Part shown: positions 12,413 through 18,384 of the stretch, piece after piece
Layout: each line of letters begins with the position of its first letter
Numbering within the stretch: the first letter of the stretch is position 1
Assembly: GCA_005239845.1 (NCBI GenBank)
Contig: SBBD01000022.1
Span: forward strand, 1-18,384
From: an archaeon
GTDB lineage: Archaea > Micrarchaeota > Micrarchaeia > Norongarragalinales > SBBD01
Direction of reading: 5' to 3'
DNA length: 18,384 nucleotides
Program-made: the position numbers and the translations under genes
Notes under the pieces: generated by a model
The model's input: the letters and a program-made list of their open reading frames with translations, nothing else
Database searches by the model: none
Told to the model about the DNA's origin: nothing

Positions 12413-13693
12413 CTATTCCGCCAAGAGCACGCGCATGCCGTCGGGCTTGCGCACCAAGTTGCCCGCCCGGATTCCTACGGCGTACGAGGCGCCTTTCTGT
12501 TCCGCGAGGTCGACGAGGCGCTGGGTCACGATGCCGTCCAGCACGACGGCGAACACGCTGTTTGCTGCGGAGAGCGCGCTCATGATTTCCCGAATGGGTG
12601 CTTCCTGCACCGCATTCAAGTCCTTGTCCAGAAAGCGGGCCTTCAGCGTGCCTTCGAGTTCCTTCAAGTGCTTGCGCAGGGTTTCCTGGCGCTGCACGTC
12701 CTCCGCAGAAAGCGGGGGCTCGAGGGGAACGGGTTCTTTTTGCGGCAGGGGCTCCATGGCCCCGGGTCCTGGAGCGGGCTCGTCAGGAGCTTCGCGGCGT
12801 TCCCGGTATTCACGGCGCGGAGGGTATTCCCTTCTCCGGTCAAACCGCGGCTCCCGGTCTCCTGCAAGGAGCGCCTCCGCCTGGTCGGCAGGGACTTTCC
12901 TGCGCAAGGCCATGATGATTTCCTTGCGCGTCAGCTCCTCCACTTCCTTTCCTGCAGGAGCCCGGCAAACGAAATCAATGTCCGTGGCGTGCATGAGTTC
13001 TCTCAGAATGATGTCTCCGCCTCTATCCCCATCCAAGAAGACGGTGGCTTCCTTGGAGCGCGCCAAGTCCGAAATGGTCTGGCCTACATTGGCTCCCCCG
13101 ATGCCGACAACGTTCTTGATGCCGTTGCGCAGCAAGTTGATGACGTCCGCCCTTCCCTCCACGATGATGACGGCGTCGCTCTTCTCGATGTCCGGCCCGC
13201 AGGGAAGCTTGTCCGAGCCAAACGTCTTCACGTCCGAGACCTTGACGTCGCTGCGCACCATTTCCGAGAGCTCCTTGCTTTCCGGAATCTCGTCGAGAAC
13301 AATGTTCTTCAGGAGTTCCTTGGCACGGTCGAGCACCAGCTTGCGCTTCAGGTTGCGTGTGTCCTCCACTTTTTCCGTGGAAATGCGTGCTTCGCAAGGA
13401 CCAACGCGGTCTACAATTTCAAGGCTGGCAGCAAGAATCGCGGTCTCTACGCGGTCCAGGCTGGAAGGCACCAGGATGCTCCCAAAGCTTTTCCCGTTCC
13501 TTACGTTGAGGTTGACTTCAATCCTTCCAATTCTTCCGTTCTTCTGGAGTTCCCTAAGATCGAGTTCGTCGCCCAGAAGGCCTTCCGTTTGTCCGAAAAT
13601 AGCGCCCACGATGTCGGGCTTGTCGATGATGCCATCGATTTCGAAGTTGGCCTTGACCAAGTATTTTACAGTATCAATATACGTCTTTCCCAT
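12413..13693 (-). CDS. dnaG: Archaeal DnaG-type primase (TOPRIM), exosome-associated
   Basis: 426 residues. The N-terminal 165 residues match archaeal DnaG (YLVKANFEIDGIIDKPDIVGAI, LLGDELDLRELQKNGRIGRIE). The TOPRIM domain spans about 170-260: VIIVEGRADVINLL with E179, VGIGGANVGQTISDLA, and VFLDGDRGGD with D221 and D223, which bind Mg. A linker of about 50 residues (278-330) is rich in Arg, Pro and Glu. The C-terminal domain follows at 330-426. Archaeal DnaG has primase activity in vitro but also acts as a stable subunit of the RNA exosome; both roles are plausible. There is no zinc finger, as expected for archaeal forms. The ATG has GGTGA six bases upstream. The leader holds a large inverted repeat. 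Confidence 0.93.
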   Translation of the reverse strand: MGKTYIDTVKYLVKANFEIDGIIDKPDIVGAIFGQTEGLLGDELDLRELQKNGRIGRIEVNLNVRNGKSFGSILVPSSLDRVETAILAASLEIVDRVGPCEARISTEKVEDTRNLKRKLVLDRAKELLKNIVLDEIPESKELSEMVRSDVKVSDVKTFGSDKLPCGPDIEKSDAVIIVEGRADVINLLRNGIKNVVGIGGANVGQTISDLARSKEATVFLDGDRGGDIILRELMHATDIDFVCRAPAGKEVEELTRKEIIMALRRKVPADQAEALLAGDREPRFDRRREYPPRREYRERREAPDEPAPGPGAMEPLPQKEPVPLEPPLSAEDVQRQETLRKHLKELEGTLKARFLDKDLNAVQEAPIREIMSALSAANSVFAVVLDGIVTQRLVDLAEQKGASYAVGIRAGNLVRKPDGMRVLLAE

Positions 13694-13746
13694 GTCCGCT
13701 CACCTTGGACAGGGACGAGCCGGAAGAAGCGCTCGGAATCCGTTGG

Positions 13747-13826
13747 AATGCCCCGTGCACTGTTGACTCGGCAGTCATCTTCCTGCTTGCGCGGGAATAA
13801 GCGAGCCATCCATGCACGCGGGCATT
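13747..13826. other. Structured element in the dnaG leader (near-perfect inverted repeat)
   Basis: AATGCCCCGTGCA (13747-13759) pairs with TGCACGCGGGCATT (13813-13826): 13 pairs and one bulged base. Between the arms are two more hairpins: TGACT-CGGC-AGTCA (13764-13777) and a 7-pair stem TTCCTGC-TTGC-GCGGGAA (13780-13797) that needs one G-U pair on the plus strand. The form is a three-arm cloverleaf. It lacks the T-arm GGTTC sequence of a tRNA. It may be a leader structure for dnaG (minus strand) or a small RNA; strand is undecided. Confidence 0.5.
13775..13825 (-). CDS. Possible 16-codon leader ORF before dnaG
   Basis: Minus-strand ATG at 13825 is preceded by GAGGAG (13837-13832) with six bases of spacing, an ideal SD, and the 16-codon frame MPACMDGSLIPAQAGR ends in TGA. 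The start codon lies inside the 3' arm of the inverted repeat, so translation would compete with folding. The peptide resembles nothing I know. It could be a translated leader that controls dnaG or a chance ORF. Confidence 0.25.
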   Translation of the reverse strand: MPACMDGSLIPAQAGR

Positions 13827-13865
13827 GAATTCTCCTCGAAAATGAATACAACGGTTCTTGCAATC

Positions 13866-14291
13866 TTACTTCAGGTGTCCCTGCACTTTTTCGGCAATCA
13901 GGTCGTACAAGCTCGGAGAAATTTTGACGATGTCCCGGTCGGAAAGAAGGCCTACGATCTTCCCTTTCTTATAGACCACGAGCCTCCTCAAGTCCTCGTT
14001 TCCCATTAGCTTGGCTGCATCGCTGACGTCCGCTTCGGGCTCCACGCCCACCAGCGGCTGGCTCATCACGTGCCCGATCTTGCACGAGCCGCCCTTTCCT
14101 TCCGCAAGGCAGCGTTCCACAAGATCCGAGCGGGTCACGATGCCCGAAATGCCTCCCTTTTTGGCCTTGACGAGCACGCTTCCCACGTGGTTTTTCTTCA
14201 TCAGCTTGGCTGCATCGAATACGTTCTGGTCTTCGCTAATGGTGATCAGGTTCGTCTTCATGACGTCTCCAACCTTGATGCCTGTCTCCAT
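13866..14291 (-). CDS. CBS-domain pair protein
   Basis: 141 residues made of two tandem CBS motifs: VGDVMKTNLITISEDQNVFD followed by VGSVLVKAK and GIVTRSDLV, and IGHVMSQPLVGVEPEADVSD followed by RRLVVYKKGKIVGLLSDRDIV. The pair folds as one Bateman module that binds adenosine nucleotides such as ATP, AMP or SAM, and acts as an energy or ligand sensor. There is no other domain, so it probably works as a separate regulator. A CTTATAAAATC box (14312-14322) lies about 25-30 bases before the ATG, giving a leaderless start. It is upstream of dnaG on the same strand; the 172 bases between hold the structured leader element. Confidence 0.9.
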   Translation of the reverse strand: METGIKVGDVMKTNLITISEDQNVFDAAKLMKKNHVGSVLVKAKKGGISGIVTRSDLVERCLAEGKGGSCKIGHVMSQPLVGVEPEADVSDAAKLMGNEDLRRLVVYKKGKIVGLLSDRDIVKISPSLYDLIAEKVQGHLK

Positions 14292-14311
14292 GAAGAGGTT
14301 TTATGCAGGCG

Positions 14312-14322
14312 ATTTTATAAGG
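14312..14322 (-). promoter_or_regulatory. TATA box of the CBS-pair gene
   Basis: Minus-strand CCTTATAAAAT ends about 21 bases before ATG 14291 (centre about 26). The start has no SD, so the message is probably leaderless. Confidence 0.5.
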
Positions 14323-14432
14323 GTTTCGCGCATGAACAAACCCTCTTACGACAGGAAGCGAAGTAGGAAAAAAGAACTGCGCAAGAATGCCGTTATGTCT
14401 GCAATTTTTGCTCCGGCCATTCGAGGGACATA

Positions 14433-14441
14433 GTATTAAAT
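14433..14441 (+). promoter_or_regulatory. TATA box of the GMP synthase gene
   Basis: GTATTAAAT lies about 80 bases before the guaA ATG, so transcription should begin near 14460-14465 with a leader of about 57 bases. That leader holds the CGCAG-GAAA-CTGCG hairpin and the ribosome binding site. Confidence 0.5.
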
Positions 14442-14474
14442 ACCCCCTTCGCATGAAATAGTTGCTAATTCTCT

Positions 14475-14488
14475 CGCAGGAAACTGCG
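14475..14488 (+). other. GNRA-loop hairpin in the guaA leader
   Basis: CGCAG-GAAA-CTGCG is a perfect five-pair stem closed by a GAAA tetraloop, inside the predicted 5' leader 32 bases before the start codon. It resembles a stable RNA hairpin; no known purine riboswitch fold is recognised. Confidence 0.4.
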
Positions 14489-14519
14489 TTCGTTTTACGG
14501 GAAGGATAGGGGTAGGCAT

Positions 14520-16073
14520 ATGATCGTCGTGCTCGACTTCGGGGGACAGTTCGCGCACCTCATTGTCCGAAGGATAAAGGACGTGGGAGCCAACGCAGAG
14601 ATTCTGCCGTATCATGCAAGCGTGGAAGAAATCAAGAAAAGGAAGCCCCAGGGCATCATCTTGTCCGGAGGGCCTGCCGCGATCACGGGCAAGAACGCCA
14701 TCTTCCCCGATTTGCGGTTATTCGACCTCCAGTTGCCTGTCCTAGGCATTTGTTACGGCGAACAACTGATTGCCTGGCACTATGGCGGAGGACTTGCCAC
14801 GAGGGGAGACCAGAGGCAATATGGAAAGGAAATGATGAAAATGGCAGCGGATAGTGACCTGTTTAAGGGGTTGGAAAAAGAGGAGCAGGTGTGGATGTCG
14901 CACGGGGACGCCGTGACGACGCTTCCGGAAGGGTTCGAGGTCACGGGAACCACGAAAAAGTGCCCTGTGGCTGCATTCGAGAACAAGGCGCGCAAATTGT
15001 ACGGAGTGCAGTTCCATCCGGAAGTCGCGCACACGAAGAATGGGAGCAGGATGCTCGCCAATTTCGTTTTCGGAATATGCAAGGCAAAAAAGGATTATTC
15101 TCTCAAGGGATTGGATAGGAAGTTGATTAATGAAGTACGGGAAGAAGTGGGGAAGGAAGGCGTGCTGATAGCGGTTTCGGGGGGCGTGGACTCGCTCGTG
15201 ACGGCAGCGTTGTTGAACCAGGCCATTGCAGACCAGCTGTACGCCGTGTTTATTGACACGGGGCTCATGCGCAAGGGCGAAGTGGAGGAAACGGAGTCGT
15301 TCTTCAGGAAAATGGGGTTCAGGCACTTCGAGGTCGTGGATGCCAGCAAGTCGTTTTTGGGAAAGCTGGAGGGAGTAATGGATCCGGAACAGAAAAGAAA
15401 AATTATTGGGCACACGTTCATTGAAGTGTTCGAGAAAAAGGCCAAGGAATTGGGCAAGCGGACGGGGAGAGGAAAGAAGGCCAACATTAGGTTCTTAGCG
15501 CAAGGCACCATCTACCCTGACCGCATCGAGAGCGCGCAGGCCTCAAAAGCCGCGGACAAGATCAAGAGCCACCACAACCTCACTCTTCCAGAGAAGATGG
15601 ACTTGAAGCTCCTCGAGCCCTTGAAGGACTTGTACAAGGACGAGGTGCGAGAGCTCGGGGAAATGCTGGGACTCCCTAAAAAGAGAGTCTGGAGGCAACC
15701 CTTCCCCGGACCAGGACTCGCTATACGGATTTTGGGGGAAGTGACTCCGGAAAGAGTGCGCATCGTGAGGGAAGCCGACGCCATCTTCCGGGAAGAAATC
15801 GCGAAAGCAGGTCTCGAGGAAAAGATTTGGCAGTATTTTGCCGCGTTGCTGCCCGTGAAGGCCGTGGGGGTCATGGCGGACGAGCGTACGTACGAATACA
15901 TCATTTCGTTGCGTGCGGTGACGAGCAAGGACGGCATGACAGCGGACTGGGCCAAGATTCCTTTTGCAGTGCTGGAGAAAATCAGCACGCGCATCTCGAA
16001 CGACGTGAAGGGCGTGAACCGCGTCGTTTATGACGTGAGCCAGAAGCCTCCCGCCACGATTGAATACGAATAA
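14520..16073 (+). CDS. guaA: GMP synthase, fused glutaminase and ATP-pyrophosphatase
   Basis: 517 residues, the complete one-chain enzyme that aminates XMP to GMP. Residues 1-190 are the class I glutamine amidotransferase: ILSGGPAA, nucleophile C78 in LGICYGEQ, and H166/E168 in FHPEV. The usual GICYGMQ motif carries Glu at the Met position. The ATP-pyrophosphatase follows from about 200 with the P-loop SGGVDS (220-225) and TIYPDRIESA. The dimer domain ends in FPGPGLAIRILGE and the closing KPPATIEYE. Many archaea split these into two genes; this fused, bacterial-like form suggests a bacterial origin or a lineage with the fused gene. ATG 14520 has GGGGTAGG upstream. The gene converges on the large secreted protein gene. 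Confidence 0.95.
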   Translation: MIVVLDFGGQFAHLIVRRIKDVGANAEILPYHASVEEIKKRKPQGIILSGGPAAITGKNAIFPDLRLFDLQLPVLGICYGEQLIAWHYGGGLATRGDQRQYGKEMMKMAADSDLFKGLEKEEQVWMSHGDAVTTLPEGFEVTGTTKKCPVAAFENKARKLYGVQFHPEVAHTKNGSRMLANFVFGICKAKKDYSLKGLDRKLINEVREEVGKEGVLIAVSGGVDSLVTAALLNQAIADQLYAVFIDTGLMRKGEVEETESFFRKMGFRHFEVVDASKSFLGKLEGVMDPEQKRKIIGHTFIEVFEKKAKELGKRTGRGKKANIRFLAQGTIYPDRIESAQASKAADKIKSHHNLTLPEKMDLKLLEPLKDLYKDEVRELGEMLGLPKKRVWRQPFPGPGLAIRILGEVTPERVRIVREADAIFREEIAKAGLEEKIWQYFAALLPVKAVGVMADERTYEYIISLRAVTSKDGMTADWAKIPFAVLEKISTRISNDVKGVNRVVYDVSQKPPATIEYE

Positions 16074-16087
16074 AAAGAACCCACCCG

Positions 16088-16162
16088 TTCCCCTGCAACC
16101 ATCGAGTAGGAGGGAAGCGGACGCAGGGAAGAGCCCAGTTTTTGCTTATTTTCTTGTTTTCC
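16088..16162 (+). terminator. Hairpin and T-tract after guaA
   Basis: TTCCCCTGC (16088-16096) can pair with GCAGGGAA (16123-16130), one base bulged, and is followed by TTTTTGCTTATTTTCTTGTTTT (about 16139-16160 in pieces). This fits a plus-strand terminator whose T-tract overlaps the 3' end of the convergent minus-strand gene. Confidence 0.45.
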
Positions 16163-18384
16163 GCAAAAGGGCTAAAGCAAGTACGGCAACGATAGGAAGC
16201 AAGAAGAGGTTAAAGTCTGGGACGGCGCCCGAGGGAGCCGTGTTGACGCGCGTGACATCGCACGTCGTTTCGGGAAGCAAGGGGTGCAAGGCCGTCATGA
16301 CAAACGTTCTGGCCATGAGCGTTTCCGCCCGGAAAACAAAGGATTGGCCTTGTTGCCCGACGAGTTCCGTGTACGCCCCATCCAGCGAGACGTCTTGAGG
16401 CAAACAAGGAAGGCCGCCCATCACGCACTGGACGGTCACGTTGACGTAATCCGCATAGGCAATGCGCGGACACTTCAGGAACAGCACGTTGGCTTCCGTG
16501 CCGAAAGGAACGCACGTGCAGTCGGAAGAACGGCAGAACTTTCCGGCGCCGCACGCCGGAGAGTTGCCGCAGGAGGCGCCGCAGGCAACACTGCAGCTCA
16601 GAATGGGTTCGGGAAAAGCGCTGCACGAGCAGGCGTAAGGGTCGGTGTTGCAGGAAGTCTGGCCGCTGGTCATTGTTCCGTAAGGAGGGTAGTCCCGATA
16701 TTTCGGAGTTCCGGCAACACAGCTGTCTTGGTAGCCACAGTCCACGTTTGAGCTGCACTGTGCGCTACACTGCGCTTTCGAGACACTGCAGTCCGAAGCC
16801 ACCCACGGGCCGTACACGCAGGCAAATTCGGCCACGTTGCAGGAATACGTCCGCGTTTCATAGGTGATGCCGTTGCAGCGGGAAGCTTGCGTGATACAAT
16901 CGCTGTCCTCGTCGCATTCGAAAGGGCCGTACTGGATTTGCAGGGAATCAAGCACGGGCGTCGTCGTACCTGCCCACGCGCCCGTTCCGGACAAGTAGGC
17001 GTTCCACCGCAAGTGGCCCGTGGAAGGGATAGGGAACGGCGTGGCAACGCCGAGAGGCCAGATCGAGCCAACGCTTCCATCATCCTGGTTGTTCAACCGG
17101 TACACAATCTGTGTGTCCGGAGGCAGAGAGTGCACCACTGCCAGTTTTGCCCATCCGATGGGATCCGTTGGACTAGCGATGTTTTTGGACATGGCCCAGC
17201 CTGCACGGTAACCCGACAAGTCGAAGGGGGCATACGCGAGCACGCCCGCGCTGGGAGTGCAGCAGGGTCCCTCACTGAAGGAAGCAAATACGGAGTAGTA
17301 GGGGGTTGGCTTGCCAGGTGGAGGCGTCGTGTCGTTGTAGATGAAGACGGCTTGAGAGACGGAGCCTAAGGGAACCATGTCGGGCCATGAAAGGCTGCCT
17401 TTCTGCGAAATGTCAGCCGCATTCGAGACGTTGAACACTAGCGTAGTCCGATTGTTGACGGGGCGGAAGAGCTGCCCGTTGATGTAGGCCAAGTGCGGCG
17501 TGTCCCCGAAGTTGGCGCCCGGACACGAAATGGCGTCCAGTTGGGAAATGAAGGCGGGGTTGGAAACGTCAAAGGAACGGATGCCCGTCCTTCCCACCAC
17601 GAACGCCTTGGTATCGTTTACCTGCAACCCCGCGCTTCCCGAAATTCCTGTGAGAATGCCTCCCAAATAGGAAGGATTGGCGGGGTCGGAAAGGTCCCAG
17701 ATGCTGAGGTTTCCCGTGGAATTCTCGAAGGTGTAGAGGCGATTGTTGAGAACAAACAAATCAGAAACGCAGCCAATGGAGCGAGTCGCTGCCTCGGCCG
17801 GCGCGAGCGGATCGAAGATACTGACGACAAAAAACCCGTTGACGCCTCCTCCTCCAATGTCGCACGTGGAAACATACAAGTAGTCTCCGAAACCCACCAT
17901 TTCCGTAGCCAGCGAGTTTCCAAGGACGAGGCGCGTGCCCAAATACGCGAGCGGAACTTGCGTGTCGTAGTCATTCCAGTCCGTGCCCACAACTTCAATG
18001 GCAGTCTTGTCCACGCCCCCCACTTGCGTCCGCAAGCACAAGTAGAGGTACGTGCTGCCGACCTCCCCGCACACGAAATAATCGGAGGGAGGAGCAGTCA
18101 AGGGAATAGAACGCGATCCGACCGCTTGCAAGAGGTCTTCATACGTCCAATCTTCCCAAGGCGGAAAGCCGTTCTGCGTCAAGAAATTGAAGAGCGTGAC
18201 GTTCCGGTGCCCGATCCAGAAAAACTCTTTATTGAACACGGTCGTCAGCAGGCTGGAAACGTCGTGCTGCCAGCTCATGTTAATGGTTGGAGACGAATAC
18301 AGGGCAACGGAACTCCAACCAACAGGCATGGACACGTTGCCCGCACACGTGTCCCAGCGCACGGACGAGTTGTCTCCCTTGTAC
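16146..18384 (-). CDS. Large secreted, cysteine-rich LVIVD-like beta-propeller protein with C-terminal membrane anchor (5' end outside the window)
   Basis: Open to the right edge, so the N-terminus is missing; at least 745 residues remain. The first 140 residues have no recognised domain. From about 17990 down to 17330 there are repeated blades of the LVIVD type (LWDLSDPANPSYLGGI, GIRSFDVSNPAFISQLD, LVFNVSNAADISQKGS), where D-x-S-x-P turns link strands. They are followed by a jelly-roll-like segment (16930-17200). Then comes a region rich in cysteine (about 28 residues between 16920 and 16480), probably disulphide-bonded modules. The end, VPDFNLFLLPIVAVLALALLRKTRK in pieces, is a membrane helix with a basic tail after a PDF motif. 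Many N-x-S/T sequons fit an S-layer or cell-surface role. The function is unknown. Confidence 0.75.
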   Translation of the reverse strand, partial: YKGDNSSVRWDTCAGNVSMPVGWSSVALYSSPTINMSWQHDVSSLLTTVFNKEFFWIGHRNVTLFNFLTQNGFPPWEDWTYEDLLQAVGSRSIPLTAPPSDYFVCGEVGSTYLYLCLRTQVGGVDKTAIEVVGTDWNDYDTQVPLAYLGTRLVLGNSLATEMVGFGDYLYVSTCDIGGGGVNGFFVVSIFDPLAPAEAATRSIGCVSDLFVLNNRLYTFENSTGNLSIWDLSDPANPSYLGGILTGISGSAGLQVNDTKAFVVGRTGIRSFDVSNPAFISQLDAISCPGANFGDTPHLAYINGQLFRPVNNRTTLVFNVSNAADISQKGSLSWPDMVPLGSVSQAVFIYNDTTPPPGKPTPYYSVFASFSEGPCCTPSAGVLAYAPFDLSGYRAGWAMSKNIASPTDPIGWAKLAVVHSLPPDTQIVYRLNNQDDGSVGSIWPLGVATPFPIPSTGHLRWNAYLSGTGAWAGTTTPVLDSLQIQYGPFECDEDSDCITQASRCNGITYETRTYSCNVAEFACVYGPWVASDCSVSKAQCSAQCSSNVDCGYQDSCVAGTPKYRDYPPYGTMTSGQTSCNTDPYACSCSAFPEPILSCSVACGASCGNSPACGAGKFCRSSDCTCVPFGTEANVLFLKCPRIAYADYVNVTVQCVMGGLPCLPQDVSLDGAYTELVGQQGQSFVFRAETLMARTFVMTALHPLLPETTCDVTRVNTAPSGAVPDFNLFLLPIVAVLALALLRKTRK

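Noticed and set aside
13747..13826. tRNA gene in the dnaG leader, because of its cloverleaf-like shape.
   Set aside because: No T-arm GGTTC-like sequence, the outer stem is 13 pairs and not 7, and there is no plausible anticodon loop.
12435..13828. Long plus-strand ORFs of 443 and 386 codons opposite dnaG.
   Set aside because: Antisense shadows of a clearly conserved gene; Ser/Arg-rich composition typical of reverse-strand GC-rich codons.
14332..14433. Plus-strand 33-codon basic ORF between the CBS gene and guaA.
   Set aside because: No SD, no suitable TATA spacing and no family resemblance; lysine/arginine-rich ORFs of this size arise by chance.
14441..14514. TACCCC (14441-14446) could pair with GGGGTA (14509-14514) and hide the guaA ribosome binding site.
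   Set aside because: The 5' arm touches the predicted TATA box and would lie upstream of the transcription start, so it would not be in the mRNA.

Overview
The window looks like an archaeal chromosome segment. Evidence: an archaeal-type DnaG primase, an archaeal UMP kinase, a CTP-dependent riboflavin kinase with an N-terminal HTH, a Nop5/Nop56-family protein, RPA, a translin homologue, a DUF460 protein and an archaeal RNase P RNA, with TATA-like boxes about 25-30 bases before many starts. Starts are mixed: several genes look leaderless, others have clear GGAG/GGTGA Shine-Dalgarno (SD) sequences. Short proteins, close packing, a fused bacterial-type GMP synthase and a short Nop5 suggest a DPANN-like lineage (Diapherotrites or Micrarchaeota relatives are possible), but that is inference.

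Layout. 1-1402 (minus): the start of a ThiB-like thiamine-binding lipoprotein, preceded by an APH-fold small-molecule kinase; together they suggest thiamine salvage. 1438-1998 (minus): translin. 2142-2834 (plus): UMP kinase. 2873-3316 (minus): a small prepilin-like membrane-anchored protein, divergent from a membrane-anchored amidotransferase-fold protein (3427-4245) across one near-symmetric TATA element. 4424-5092: an AbrB/PIN toxin-antitoxin pair. 5154-5765 (minus) and 5902-6603 (plus): a flavodoxin-like protein divergent from the riboflavin kinase/regulator, with an 18-base repeat over each TATA box. 6670-7593: a possible TraB/ChaN/EreA-like protein. 7619-7903: RNase P RNA, not protein coding. 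7929-10107: RPA and Nop5.

10169-11245 (plus): an unrecognised protein with three HTH-like units. 11283-11720 (minus): a DUF460 RNase H-fold protein whose conserved start has no normal initiation codon in frame. 11833-13693 (minus): DnaG primase followed by a CPBP membrane protease, apparently an operon, with a structured 172-base leader. 13866-14291 (minus): a CBS-pair protein. 14520-16073 (plus): GMP synthase. 16146 to the right edge (minus): a large secreted cysteine-rich LVIVD-like beta-propeller protein with a C-terminal anchor.

Most genes are core information processing (replication, RNA processing) or nucleotide and cofactor metabolism. The most informative new signals are the flavin-locus repeat, the RNase P RNA, the kinase/ThiB pairing, the Nop5 that lacks its fibrillarin-binding domain, the DUF460 start anomaly and the dnaG leader structure. 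I see no insertion sequence, CRISPR array, tRNA or 16S/23S rRNA gene.
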